From Candidatus Stackebrandtia faecavium (GTDB taxonomy: Bacteria > Actinomycetota > Actinomycetes > Mycobacteriales > Micromonosporaceae), in the NCBI GenBank assembly GCA_019112895.1, contig DXIM01000143.1, positions 1 to 64,000 of the forward strand: a stretch of DNA of 64,000 bases, given 5' to 3'. The translations under genes and the position numbers were made by a program. The notes beneath the pieces were generated by a model, which saw only the letters and a program-made list of their open reading frames with translations, was not told the origin of the DNA and did not search any database. Below, piece by piece: positions 48,737 through 58,933 of this stretch; within the stretch, counting starts at the first letter, position 1, and each line of letters starts with the position of its first letter.

Positions 48737-49543
48737 ATGTCGGAATTCCCTTGTGACCAACCGGTCACAGTCAACGTAACGATGGGCCAAGGCTGCTGCA
48801 TCATCACCGCAGAAGAGCGCGGCAGCGCCGCGGTCACGGTGGAGCCCTTCAAAACCGATAGGCGTTCGGCCGCAGCCGCAGAAGAAACCGAAGTCACGTT
48901 CGACAACGGCCAACTTCGGATACGCACGCCGGAAAGCATGACCAGCTGGCTGTTCAGCCGCGGAGAGTCCAAAAACGGCGCAGTCAAGATCACCATCAAG
49001 GTGCCAACCGGAAGCAGCGCCAGCGTCAAAACCAGTTCGGCCGAGGTGCAATGCCACGGAGACATCGCGCGCGCCAACCTGACTTCGGCGTCGGGCCCGA
49101 TTACCGTGGCCCGCGCCAACAGCGTGAAGGTGAACACCGCGTCTGGGGAGGTACACGTCTACGAATGCGTGGAAAGCGGCAGCGGGAACTCGGCCTCGGG
49201 CGACATCCAGTTCGACCATGTCGGCGGCGATCTCAGCGTCAAGTCCGTTTCCGGGGACGTGCGGGTGGGGCGCGCCGACTCCAATGTCAACGGCAACAGC
49301 GTTTCCGGGGACATCAGTGTGGACAGCGTCGGCGGCAGCTCTTGCCGCCTCAAGACGGTGTCCGGTTCGATAGGAGTGGGCATACCGTCAGGAACCGGGG
49401 TCTGGATGGACCTCAACACGGTCTCGGGCACAACATCCAGCGACCTCGCAGTGGGGGACCTTCCCGGGCAGATGGAGGCGACGCTCGACCTGCGCGCCAA
49501 CTCGGTGTCCGGCAACATCGATCTGTATCGCACCACCTCTTGA
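48737..49543 (+). CDS. DUF4097-type beta-strand repeat protein
   Basis: Repeated SxSGD(I/V)xV units: SASGDIQF, SVSGDVRV, SVSGDISV, TVSGSIGV, SVSGNIDL. Confidence 0.8.
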   Translation: MSEFPCDQPVTVNVTMGQGCCIITAEERGSAAVTVEPFKTDRRSAAAAEETEVTFDNGQLRIRTPESMTSWLFSRGESKNGAVKITIKVPTGSSASVKTSSAEVQCHGDIARANLTSASGPITVARANSVKVNTASGEVHVYECVESGSGNSASGDIQFDHVGGDLSVKSVSGDVRVGRADSNVNGNSVSGDISVDSVGGSSCRLKTVSGSIGVGIPSGTGVWMDLNTVSGTTSSDLAVGDLPGQMEATLDLRANSVSGNIDLYRTTS

Positions 49544-49641
49544 CACAGCTTTTCGCCGTCAGGGCCGCCGCTACTTTCCGCTGATATCGGCTAATGTGGC
49601 GTGCGGCGCTGTCGGCACGATGTTAAGGCGGTAAGACACAG

Positions 49642-52203
49642 ATGGGTTGGCAGATAGAGCTTCGCCATGCCACCAAAATGTACCGTGAAGCCGAGGGCCA
49701 TTTGACGCGCGCCGAGCGCTTGCTCGCCGAACAAGTCGCCGCTGTCCCTTCTCCTCAAGCATCGGCGGCGGAACAGGCGCGACTAGCCCAGACACTCAGC
49801 CACAGTGCCGCCACCCTCGCGCCGGGCCTGTTGTCCGCGGACTTGCAGAATCTGCCCGCGCAGACGTTGTCGCCACCGACGACGGCACCGGAGCCGGTGT
49901 ATGTCCGCGTCGGTACCACGCATCCGCTTCCCCGGGCCACGTTCCCCGCGCTCGTCCCGCTCCTAGGTTCGGGGCATCTCGTGATCGACGGCGATGCCTC
50001 GGACCCACGGGTAGCCGGAATGCTGCAGTCGCTGCTGGTGCGCGTCATGGGAAGTGTGCCGCGGCTCAAAGTGTCCCTTATTGACTGTGTCACTCTAGGT
50101 CAGACCTTCAGCCATAGCGCGGGCCTCGTCGGTGGCCCAATCTCCTCGCCGCCCGCCACCGACGCCGCGGGAGTCGCACGCATTCTCGACGCCGCAGAAA
50201 CACAGCTTCAAGAAGCCCATCAAGCCCGCAATTCGCACGACACCACTGGCCTCGAGTACCACCTCATTGTGGTGGCAGGGTTGCCGGCGCACACGCCCCA
50301 CAGCATCAAGGCTCGGATAGCGGCCCTTGCCCACGCGGGGCCCCACGGCTTCACACACCTCGTGTTGGCCGGTTGGCGCGGCTCGGCACGCGAGCCCGCA
50401 CCGGCGATCGAACACGGCACATACATCACATTGGACGCTGCACAGCCGCACCATCACATGCACGGCATGCCCGCGCCGATCTCGCTCGACCCGCCGCCAC
50501 CGCCGCACATCGTCAGTCCGCTGTATCGACAGCTGTCCGCGGCGCACGAGAAGGAAACGAACGTCGAGTTGCCCGGGGTGTTGCCGACTCAAACCTGGAC
50601 CGAAAGCAGCACCGACAGGCTCACCACTGTCGTCGGCCGTGACCGCCGCGGAGCGGTCACGCTGTCCTTCGACGACGCCACGCCTCACTGGCTACTGGGC
50701 GGGCGCACCGGCGGCGGTAAGACCGTCTTCCTTCTCGACGTGCTGTACGGGCTCGCCGCCCGATACGCCCCAACCGAGCTGGCCATGTACCTGCTCGACT
50801 TCAAAGAGGGCGTCTCCTTCACCGAATTCTCCCCCTCCGCGCACGACGAAACCTGGATCCCGCATGTGAGGGCCGTCGGTGTCGAATCGGACCGCGAATA
50901 CGGCAACGCGGTGTTGAAGGAACTGCGCAACGAAATGACGCGCCGCGCGACAGCGATGAAACGTGCCGGGGTCACCAAGCTGGCAGACCTACGCAGCGCA
51001 CGGCCGGATGCACGGCTGCCGCGGGTTCTGGCCGTCATCGACGAATTCCACGTGCTGTTCCAAGGCAACGATAAGCTCGCGCGACAAGCGGCCGGGCATC
51101 TCGAAGAGCTGGCCCGCAAAGGCCGTTCCTACGGCATCCATCTGGTTTTGGCGAGCCAGACGATCGCCGGCGTCGAGGCGCTGTTCACCAAAAAGGACTC
51201 TATCTTCGGCCAGTTCCCGATGCGGATCGCGCTTCCCGGCGCCAAGCATGTCCTGGCACCGCTCAACACCGCCGCGGACTCGATCCGGCTCGGGCAGGCC
51301 GTCGTCAACGACAGTGGCGGCGTCGCGGGCGAAGACCGACTCATTCAGTTCCCCGACGCGACCGCCGACACGGCCCTGCTGTCGCAGCTTCGGCACGACC
51401 TGTGGCGACGCCGCAATCCGGACGCGTCACCACCGGCCGTGTTCGCCGGTTATGCCCAACAGCATCTCGAGGACGACCCGACGTTCCGTTCGCTGCACAC
51501 CGAGACGCGGCACCCGCGTGCCCTCATCGGCAGGGCCGTCGACGTCGGCATTTCGACGACGTCGTTCGCACTGGATCCGGTCCCCGGCCGCCACATCGCG
51601 GTTTTGGGGACGTCCAAGACCGCAGCCGAGGTGATTCACGCCGCGACCGTCAGCCTTGCCCGGCAACACCAGCCAGGACGGGCACGTTTCATCCTCGCGC
51701 CGCTAGTATCCGCCGCGGACACGGCCGCGGACGAGACCTCCGACTGGTTGAAAGCCGAAGGTCACGACGTCGACATCATCGCGTCGGCCACGGTAGCCGA
51801 CACGATCAGTGAACTGCATGCGCCACCGAAAGACGACGTGGCGCGCTACCTCGTGCTGTTCGGGGGCGACACGATAGCTCCGGCCCTGGGTGCGGGCGGC
51901 CTGCAACAGCTACGGGCCATCTTGAAGCACGGCCCAAGCATGGGTGTACACCTCGTCGGCTGGTGGCGCGGACTCGGGCAATTCATCAAGGACATCGGCG
52001 GCACCAGCGCGAAAGAGGACGTCGCATGTCTTATGGCGCTGAATATCCCCGGTAGCGAACTGGGTCCGTTCATCAACGACGTCAGTAACGAGTACGTGCC
52101 GAACGACAACCGGGCGCTCGTGGTCGACCGTCACGCGAACACCGTTTCACTGTGTGTGCCGTTCACGCGACCGGAATCCCACGACGCGGAGGGCATCGCA
52201 TGA
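49642..52203 (+). CDS. FtsK/SpoIIIE-domain ATPase, multi-domain
   Basis: Central LLGGRTGGGKTVFLLDVLYGL (Walker A) and VLAVIDEFHVLFQ (Walker B); LVLASQTIAGVEALF; flanking RecA-like regions without intact P-loops. Confidence 0.85.
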   Translation: MGWQIELRHATKMYREAEGHLTRAERLLAEQVAAVPSPQASAAEQARLAQTLSHSAATLAPGLLSADLQNLPAQTLSPPTTAPEPVYVRVGTTHPLPRATFPALVPLLGSGHLVIDGDASDPRVAGMLQSLLVRVMGSVPRLKVSLIDCVTLGQTFSHSAGLVGGPISSPPATDAAGVARILDAAETQLQEAHQARNSHDTTGLEYHLIVVAGLPAHTPHSIKARIAALAHAGPHGFTHLVLAGWRGSAREPAPAIEHGTYITLDAAQPHHHMHGMPAPISLDPPPPPHIVSPLYRQLSAAHEKETNVELPGVLPTQTWTESSTDRLTTVVGRDRRGAVTLSFDDATPHWLLGGRTGGGKTVFLLDVLYGLAARYAPTELAMYLLDFKEGVSFTEFSPSAHDETWIPHVRAVGVESDREYGNAVLKELRNEMTRRATAMKRAGVTKLADLRSARPDARLPRVLAVIDEFHVLFQGNDKLARQAAGHLEELARKGRSYGIHLVLASQTIAGVEALFTKKDSIFGQFPMRIALPGAKHVLAPLNTAADSIRLGQAVVNDSGGVAGEDRLIQFPDATADTALLSQLRHDLWRRRNPDASPPAVFAGYAQQHLEDDPTFRSLHTETRHPRALIGRAVDVGISTTSFALDPVPGRHIAVLGTSKTAAEVIHAATVSLARQHQPGRARFILAPLVSAADTAADETSDWLKAEGHDVDIIASATVADTISELHAPPKDDVARYLVLFGGDTIAPALGAGGLQQLRAILKHGPSMGVHLVGWWRGLGQFIKDIGGTSAKEDVACLMALNIPGSELGPFINDVSNEYVPNDNRALVVDRHANTVSLCVPFTRPESHDAEGIA

Positions 52204-52850
52204 CGCAGCCGAACGGATACCATGACGTGCTTCATCAGCTGGACCAGTTGCGCCACAACGAGGACCACGACCGTGCCACCTCGAAGCAGGCGGTCGACAG
52301 CAACACGACCCGCGTGCGTCAACTGCGTCAGCGTGCCGAAGAACACCGCATGGAGTTGATCGAGCTGTCGCAAAAGCTCAATGCGGCGGTTCCCGATCTT
52401 CGCCCCGACCCCGACGTCACCGCCTCCGACACTATCGACGACGCCCTGAAGCGCTCGCGCAAATCACTCGACGATGTCAACCGGGGTACTCAATCGACGT
52501 TGCGTGCCGCGGCGTTGCCGCCGCTGTTGCCACGCAGTCACCACATGGTGCGCAACTTCCTGGTGTACGGCGTGGCCATGGTCGCCTGTTTCGGGGTCCA
52601 GGTCCTGCTCCTGCAGCTGACGAGAGCCGGGGTACTGCCGACGAGCATGGAACTGTGGATCGCGTTCATCCTGCCGGTGCTGTTTTTGATCCTCGGCTGG
52701 ATCGGCACGGGCTTCGCCGGCACACCGAAACTGGGTGTCGTCGACGACAAAGGCAAGGCCGTAGAATTCACGGTCCGTAAAAGCCCGCGACTCGGCGTCG
52801 TATTGGCGATCGCGACGATGGCGGGCTTTTGGGTATGGAGCGTGACCTGA
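52200..52850 (+). CDS. Coiled-coil protein with C-terminal TM helices, overlapping partner of the FtsK-like ATPase
   Basis: ATGA overlap at 52200-52203; N-terminal charged helices; MVRNFLVYGVAMVACFGVQVLLL and two further TM segments. Confidence 0.75.
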   Translation: MTQPNGYHDVLHQLDQLRHNEDHDRATSKQAVDSNTTRVRQLRQRAEEHRMELIELSQKLNAAVPDLRPDPDVTASDTIDDALKRSRKSLDDVNRGTQSTLRAAALPPLLPRSHHMVRNFLVYGVAMVACFGVQVLLLQLTRAGVLPTSMELWIAFILPVLFLILGWIGTGFAGTPKLGVVDDKGKAVEFTVRKSPRLGVVLAIATMAGFWVWSVT

Positions 52851-52853
52851 CGC

Positions 52854-53690
52854 TCAGCGCAGCGCCTCGTCCAGCATGTAGCGTTCGCTGTCCAACATTT
52901 TCAGGTCACGCATCGGGCGACGCAGGTGGCCCTTGCGCACAATCCTCACGAACGACGGGTCTCCTTGCGCCGCCATCCTGCGGATGCCTTCGACATGGTC
53001 GACGATGCGTTTGCGCACGATCCGGATGAAACGGTTACGATCGCGCGAGCTCAACCCGTACGCATCGGCAAACAAGCGCAACCGTCGCGGACGATCCGGG
53101 TGCTTCCAGCCGAGGGTGTAGGAGTCGCGGTCGGAAAAGAGCGGCACCCACGTCCACGCCGCGTAGGCGACGTCGTAGATTCGCGAGCCGGGAGAAGCCA
53201 AGTCAAAGTCGATCAACGCGAGGGTTCCGTCGGGGCGCCAGATCACATTGTGCGGGGCGGCATCGTGGTGACACACCACTTCGGTGTCAGGCGGAGGCGG
53301 ACCGAACGACCGCCACACGGCGCCAGGAGGGGTCCGGAACCCGTATTGCGAGTCGTGAAACATGCGCAGCATCGTCGCGACGGTGTTGAGCGCTTCGTCT
53401 GTCGTCCAATGCTCAGCCAACGGGTATTTGCCGCACTCCCCTTCGAGGTACGACAACACTTCGCGGCCATGCTCGTCGATTCCGAAAGCTTTCGGGGCCC
53501 CGGTGAAGCCGGAGGCGTCGAGGTGACGCAACAGCGCGTGCACCGCCGGCGTCCAAGGGCCGGTGTTGCGGCGAACAGTGTCGCCAAGACGCACCACCGT
53601 GCTCGTGTTCCCGCCATGCAGCGGAACTTCCTGATCCGTCACCCCAACCTGCCAGGTCTTGTCATCAGCTGACTGCCGCAGCCTTGCCAT
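52854..53690 (-). CDS. Aminoglycoside phosphotransferase (APH)-family kinase-like protein
   Basis: VVCHHDAAPHNVIWRPDGTLALIDFDLASPGSRIYDVAYAAW. Confidence 0.85.
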   Translation of the reverse strand: MARLRQSADDKTWQVGVTDQEVPLHGGNTSTVVRLGDTVRRNTGPWTPAVHALLRHLDASGFTGAPKAFGIDEHGREVLSYLEGECGKYPLAEHWTTDEALNTVATMLRMFHDSQYGFRTPPGAVWRSFGPPPPDTEVVCHHDAAPHNVIWRPDGTLALIDFDLASPGSRIYDVAYAAWTWVPLFSDRDSYTLGWKHPDRPRRLRLFADAYGLSSRDRNRFIRIVRKRIVDHVEGIRRMAAQGDPSFVRIVRKGHLRRPMRDLKMLDSERYMLDEALR

Positions 53691-54894
53691 TACCAAGGTC
53701 GTCGTCCAGCAATGCCGAGACGAATTCCTTGACATCAAACAAAGCGAGGTCGTCTGGACCTTCGCCTAGACCGATGAGCTTAACCGGCACACCCAAACGC
53801 CGCTGAACCGCAATGACGATTCCACCCTTCGCCGTACCATCCATTTTGGTCAACACGACGCCGGATACGTCGCATACCTCGGTGAACACGCGCGCCTGCT
53901 CGAGGCCGTTTTGGCCGGTCGTGGCGTCGAGGATGAGCAAAGTCTCGTCGACGGGGCCCTGCTTCTCGATGACCCGCTTGACCTTCCCCAATTCATCCAT
54001 AAGCCCGGATTTATTCTGCAGCCGCCCCGCCGTATCGACCAAAACCGAGTCGACTTCGTTCTTGATCGCCGTGCTCACCGCGTCGAAAGCGACACTGGCC
54101 GGGTCGCCGCCCTCGGGGCCCCGCACGACCTGCGAACCAACCCGGTTCGCCCACGTCTCCAACTGGTCGGCAGCGGCGGCGCGGAACGTGTCCGCCGCGC
54201 CCAAAAGCACGCTGTGGCCGTCGGCGATCATGACCCGCGCAATCTTTCCGCAGGTCGTGGTCTTTCCAGCTCCGTTCACACCGACCACGAGAACGACCGT
54301 GGGCCGACCGGCGTCTGGCGACACGTTCAGTGCCCGACTCTGGTCGGTGCTCAACGCATCCTCAAGCTCCTGCGTCAACAGGGATCGAAGCTCTTCCGGC
54401 GTGCGCGTACCCAGGACCTTCGTGCGTTCCCGGATGCGTTCGACGATCTCCTGCGTGGCTTCCAGACCGACGTCGGCCGACAACAGCGTGTCTTCCAGTT
54501 CCTCCCAGTCGTCCTCCGAAAGGTGGTCACGCGACAGCAGCGACAGCATTCCCCGCCCGATCGCATTATTGGAGCGCGACAGGCGCGACCGCAGGCGCAC
54601 GAGCCTGCCCGCGGTCGGCTCCGGCGTCTCGACCTGCGGTGTGCGGGCCTCCGGGGTCTGTTCGAGCGCCGTCTCGGTCTCAGTTGGCGTCTCGGTCGGC
54701 GTTTCCGGCGGCGCGAGCGTGCCGGTCTGCGCCTCCTCTTGCGGCGGTGCCTTCTGCGGCGACTGCGCGACCTCGGACGGGGGCGGCTGCGCGGTCACCT
54801 GCTTCTTGCGTTTGACCGCCACCGTCACCAAGGCGGTACCGCCGAGCAACACGGCCACAACCGCGATCAGCAACCACACTTGCCAGTTATCCAT
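53665..54894 (-). CDS. ftsY: Signal recognition particle receptor FtsY
   Basis: VVGVNGAGKTTTCGKIA, LLGAADTFRAAAADQLETWA, VLVDTAGRLQNKSGLMDELGKV, TKMDGTAKGG. Confidence 0.93.
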   Translation of the reverse strand: MDNWQVWLLIAVVAVLLGGTALVTVAVKRKKQVTAQPPPSEVAQSPQKAPPQEEAQTGTLAPPETPTETPTETETALEQTPEARTPQVETPEPTAGRLVRLRSRLSRSNNAIGRGMLSLLSRDHLSEDDWEELEDTLLSADVGLEATQEIVERIRERTKVLGTRTPEELRSLLTQELEDALSTDQSRALNVSPDAGRPTVVLVVGVNGAGKTTTCGKIARVMIADGHSVLLGAADTFRAAAADQLETWANRVGSQVVRGPEGGDPASVAFDAVSTAIKNEVDSVLVDTAGRLQNKSGLMDELGKVKRVIEKQGPVDETLLILDATTGQNGLEQARVFTEVCDVSGVVLTKMDGTAKGGIVIAVQRRLGVPVKLIGLGEGPDDLALFDVKEFVSALLDDDLGNGKAAAVS

Positions 54895-54987
54895 CGAAAA
54901 TGCCTTCCTGCGCACGGAAACCGCGGCGCACGCGAACTGTAATGATCATGACAAAGCAACCCCCGACTTCAAGGACTGCACAGCTGG

Positions 54988-57900
54988 TCAGTCGTTAGGG
55001 CCATCCAGGCGCTGGCTGATCGCCTGCGTGACGCCCGAACGCATCGTGACGCCGTACAAGGCATCGGCGATCTCCATCGTCCGCTTCTGGTGCGTGATGA
55101 CCAAAAGCTGAGACGTGTCGCGCAGCTGGGACAGCAATGTCAGCAACCGTCCCAGGTTGACATCGTCCAGCGCGGCCTCGACCTCGTCGAGAAGATAGAA
55201 CGGGCTCGGACGCGCCCTGAATATTGCACACAGCAACGCGATAGCCGTCAGCGACCGCTCTCCGCCCGACAACAACGACAGCCGTTTGACCTTCTTCCCC
55301 GGAGGACGTGCCTCGACCTCGACCCCCGTGGTGAGCAGGTTGTCCGGCTCGGTCAGAACCAGGCGCCCCTGTCCGCCCGGGAAGACGGTGGCGAAGACTT
55401 TCTCGAACTCAACGGCGACGTCGTAGTACGCCTCCTCGAACACGGTGAGAATGCGGTCATCGACTTCCTTGATGACGTTTTGCAGGTCTTTGCGTGTCTT
55501 GGTGAGGTCGTCGAGCTGCTCGGCGAGGAATTTATAGCGCTCCTCCAGCGCCGCGAACTCCTCCAAGGCGAGTGGATTGACCTTGCCCAACAGTTTCAGC
55601 TCGCGTTCACCGCGGGTGGCTCGCTTTTCTTGGGTAGCCCGGTCATACGGCGCCGGCAGCGGCTCGTCCTTACCCTGTTCCTCGTGTTTGGCCAGATCCG
55701 CAACGGACGGCGGGACCGGTTGGTCGGGCCCGTATTCGGCGATCAGCGTGTCCACATCGATCCCGAATTCTTCGCTCGCCTTGAGCTCCAACTGTTCGAT
55801 CCGCAGACGCTGTTCCGCCCGGGCCACCTCGTCGCGGTGTACTGCGTCGGTGAGGCGTTCCAGTTCCGTGGCCAAATCCTTGGCGCGTTTACGCACCTCC
55901 GTCACGGCTGCTTCGCGGGCGCTCTTGGCCTGTGCCGCCGCGTCGCGTTCCTGCGCGGCCGTATCCAGGGACCGCTGAATCCGGTTCAGGGCGGTCTCGA
56001 CGCCGGCTGCCACGGATCGGGCGATCTCGGCTCCGCGTTTTCGCGCGGCCTCACGAACTTCGGCGCGTTGCCGTGCTTGTCGTTCCGCCGCGGCCTGCCT
56101 CATGAGCGCTTCGGAGCGCCCGGACAGCGCCGCCACGCGTTCCTCCGCGGTGCGCACCGACAACCGCGTCTCCATCTCCGTTTGACGCGCCTGCTGAAGC
56201 GTCGTATTGAGCGAATCGCGATGCGTCGTAGACGGGTCATCATCGGCGGGGGCCGATTCGGCCTGCGCCAGCTGCTCCTCCATCTCGGCGAGGCCAGCAA
56301 GGTCTTTATCGCGGGCGGTTTCGGCCTCGTGTTTGGCCACCCGGAGCCGCTCCACCTCCCCAGAAGCCGAAGCCGCCTGCGCATTCAGCTCGGCGAGCCG
56401 CCGCGACGTGGCATTGCGTTCCTGATCGAGCTGCGCGCGCCGCTTCCTCAGCGAGTCGAAAGTGTCCTGGCGCGAAGACTCCTCGGCTCGGGCACCATCC
56501 AACTGAGCCGCAACCGATTCTGCGTGCGCTTCCGAGCGGGCACGCCTATCGCGGGCCTCGTCGACGGCCGCCTGGACTTCGATATAGCTTTGGCCCGCCG
56601 TCGAGCCGCCGCATGCCCAGCTGCCGCCGAGGACGTCGCCTTCGGCGGTGACCGCGGTCAGGTCCGGGCGCTGCATCACGACGGTGTTCGCCACGTCGAG
56701 ATCGTCGACGACCACCACCCCGGTCAGCGCGCATTCGATTGCGGCCTCGAGATGGTCGGGAGCCGAAACCAGGTCGCAGGCCGGCCGCGCACCGGCGGGC
56801 AAATCCGACATGTCGATCGGAGCCGCCTTCGCCGACGCGATCAGCAGGCTCGCCTGCCCTGCATCGTCGGCCTTCAGCAGGCGCAACGCGGCGTTAGCGT
56901 CGTCGACCCCCGACACCGCTACGGCATCGGCGAGGCGTCCCAAGGCCGCGGCCAACGCCGCCTCGTATCCGGTTTCTACGGTCAACAACGCCGCCACGCT
57001 GCCGAGCAGCCCCGGGATCTGGTCGGCCTTGCCGAGGAGCGCACCCGCACCGTCTTTACGTTTGAGCCCCATCGCCAGGGCTTCCTCGCGGGCGCGCCAC
57101 TGGCCTGCCTCGGCGTGCGCGTCGCGTTCGGCGGCGGCCAGCTCCTTGACCCTGGCTTTAGCGGTCTCCACTTCCGCGGCGACCGATTCCAGCCTGGAAT
57201 CCAGTTCGGCATCGCCGGTCTCGGCGGCGTCCGACTCGGACTCGGCTTCGTCAAGCGCCGCCTGTGCGGTCTCGGCGCGTTCGCGTGCCTGTGCCAAGGA
57301 GGCCGCGACCCGCGCGATCTCGTCGGCGGCCGCTTGGGAACGTGACCGCAACGCACCGACATCGCCGGTGAGTTTCGCGAGGCCTTCGCGGCGCGCAGCT
57401 ACTGCTTTGACCTCCGCGACGAGCGCGGCCTCAGCCTCAGCTAGCGACTCTTCGCTGCGTTGGCGCTTATCCACGGCGGCGGCGAGGCGTTCCTCGTCCG
57501 CCGTCAAGGCTTCGCGTAGTTCCTCCTCCTGCTCGCGCACTTCGATCGCTTCGGCCTCGAGCTCTTCTGGATCCCGCCCGGAACGCTCCTCGGGAGCATC
57601 TTCGCTGAGGTACCGCATCCGTTCGGCAGCCAGCTGCCCAGTCGAGCGCAAGCGTTCCTGCAGCGCCGATAGCCGGTACCAGGTTTCCTGGGTGCGGGCG
57701 ACGGCCGGGGCATCGGCCGCCAGGTCGCTTTCTAGCTGCGCAAGTTGTTGCTGAATCTCGTTGTGCTCGGTTTCGACCTGTTCGCGCCGGGCGCGCACCG
57801 AATTTTCGTCGCTGACATCGTTGTGCAGTGTGTCGCGCAGCTGCGTCAAGTCGTCCGCCAGTAGGCGTTGTCTGGCATCGCGCAGGTCCGCCTGGATCTG

Positions 57901-58548
57901 CGCGGCCCGGCGGGCCAACTCGGCCTGCTTTCCCAACGGTTTGAGTTGTTTACGCAGTTCGTCGGTGAGGTCGGTCAGCCGGTTTAGGTTGCCTTCCATC
58001 GATTCCAGCTTGCGCAGGGCCTTGTTTTTGCGCTTGCGGTGTTTGAGGATCCCGGCGGCTTCCTCGATGAAGGCCCGCCGATCCTCGGGCCGCGCGTTCA
58101 GATAGGAATCGAGTTTTCCCTGTCCGACGAGGACATGCATCTCTCGGCCAATGCCGGAGTCGGACAACAATTCCTGAATATCAAGCAATCGGCACTTATC
58201 GCCGTTGATCTCATATTCGCCTTCGCCCGACCGGAACATGCGGCGGGTGATCGACACTTCGGTGTACTCGATCGGAAGCGCACCATCGCCGTTATCGATT
58301 GTCAAAGTGACTTCGGCACGCCCGAGAGCCGGCCGGCTGGACGTCCCCGCGAAGATGACGTCTTCCATTTTGCCGCCCCGCAAGGATTTCGCGCCCTGCT
58401 CCCCCAGAACCCACGCGATGGCGTCGACGACATTTGATTTCCCAGAACCGTTGGGCCCGACCACACATGTGATCCCCGGCTCAAATCTCAACGTGGTGGC
58501 CGAAGCAAAAGACTTGAAGCCTTTCAGCGTCAGGCTCTTCAGATGCAC
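54988..58548 (-). CDS. smc: Chromosome segregation protein SMC
   Basis: MHLKSLTLKGFKSFASATTLRFEPGITCVVGPNGSGKSNVVDAIAWVLGEQ; hinge; LSGGERSLTAIALLCAIFRARPSPFYLLDEVEAALDD. Confidence 0.95.
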   Translation of the reverse strand: MHLKSLTLKGFKSFASATTLRFEPGITCVVGPNGSGKSNVVDAIAWVLGEQGAKSLRGGKMEDVIFAGTSSRPALGRAEVTLTIDNGDGALPIEYTEVSITRRMFRSGEGEYEINGDKCRLLDIQELLSDSGIGREMHVLVGQGKLDSYLNARPEDRRAFIEEAAGILKHRKRKNKALRKLESMEGNLNRLTDLTDELRKQLKPLGKQAELARRAAQIQADLRDARQRLLADDLTQLRDTLHNDVSDENSVRARREQVETEHNEIQQQLAQLESDLAADAPAVARTQETWYRLSALQERLRSTGQLAAERMRYLSEDAPEERSGRDPEELEAEAIEVREQEEELREALTADEERLAAAVDKRQRSEESLAEAEAALVAEVKAVAARREGLAKLTGDVGALRSRSQAAADEIARVAASLAQARERAETAQAALDEAESESDAAETGDAELDSRLESVAAEVETAKARVKELAAAERDAHAEAGQWRAREEALAMGLKRKDGAGALLGKADQIPGLLGSVAALLTVETGYEAALAAALGRLADAVAVSGVDDANAALRLLKADDAGQASLLIASAKAAPIDMSDLPAGARPACDLVSAPDHLEAAIECALTGVVVVDDLDVANTVVMQRPDLTAVTAEGDVLGGSWACGGSTAGQSYIEVQAAVDEARDRRARSEAHAESVAAQLDGARAEESSRQDTFDSLRKRRAQLDQERNATSRRLAELNAQAASASGEVERLRVAKHEAETARDKDLAGLAEMEEQLAQAESAPADDDPSTTHRDSLNTTLQQARQTEMETRLSVRTAEERVAALSGRSEALMRQAAAERQARQRAEVREAARKRGAEIARSVAAGVETALNRIQRSLDTAAQERDAAAQAKSAREAAVTEVRKRAKDLATELERLTDAVHRDEVARAEQRLRIEQLELKASEEFGIDVDTLIAEYGPDQPVPPSVADLAKHEEQGKDEPLPAPYDRATQEKRATRGERELKLLGKVNPLALEEFAALEERYKFLAEQLDDLTKTRKDLQNVIKEVDDRILTVFEEAYYDVAVEFEKVFATVFPGGQGRLVLTEPDNLLTTGVEVEARPPGKKVKRLSLLSGGERSLTAIALLCAIFRARPSPFYLLDEVEAALDDVNLGRLLTLLSQLRDTSQLLVITHQKRTMEIADALYGVTMRSGVTQAISQRLDGPND

Positions 58549-58686
58549 AAGCGCTCCCCCGTTGATCAGGACATGAATAAACGACCTGCAGACTACCGCT
58601 TGCCTGTCTTATGGCCCGCAACCTGCCTGGGGGTTGGCCGGGTGAACCGCCGCAACTGACCTTCGCACTGGCCCAGACACAACGAT

Positions 58687-58715
58687 GCGCGCCGACACTT
58701 GTCTTGTCGGCGCGC
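58687..58715. terminator. Hairpin downstream of the 64-aa gene
   Basis: GCGCGCCGACA-N7-TGTCGGCGCGC, perfect 11-bp arms. Confidence 0.6.
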
Positions 58716-58738
58716 CGTATGTGCGGTAACGAAAGTAT

Positions 58739-58933
58739 CTAGGTCAGCACCGGCTCGGATAGCCGGCCCATGTCCTCGGTAGAACTGACTTCAGCTGTCA
58801 ACCGATCGTTCTCGGCGCGCAACCGCGTCATTTCGAATTCGAGATCCCGTACTTTCGCACGCAATTTTGTAACCTCGTCGAGCATTCGCCGGTCTGGTGT
58901 CTGCCCAACGTGGCCATATAGGGCCTTCGCCAT
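58739..58933 (-). CDS. Small coiled-coil protein (64 aa), unknown function
   Basis: MAKALYGHVGQTPDRRMLDEVTKLRAKVRDLEFEMTRLRAENDRL; heptad-like pattern; own terminator. Confidence 0.7.
   Translation of the reverse strand: MAKALYGHVGQTPDRRMLDEVTKLRAKVRDLEFEMTRLRAENDRLTAEVSSTEDMGRLSEPVLT

Noticed and set aside
48191-49543. Classical HicAB toxin-antitoxin pair
   Set aside because: Only the RHH half resembles HicB; the neighbour is a DUF4097 beta-repeat protein, not a HicA toxin.
49642-52850. ESX/type VII secretion locus
   Set aside because: No WXG100, EccB/D/E or mycosin genes in the window; only the ATPase layout is reminiscent.
55090-57345. 751-aa + strand ORF
   Set aside because: Fully antisense to smc; long antisense ORFs are expected from codon bias in high-GC genes, and the translation is Arg/Gly/Leu-rich without recognisable domains.
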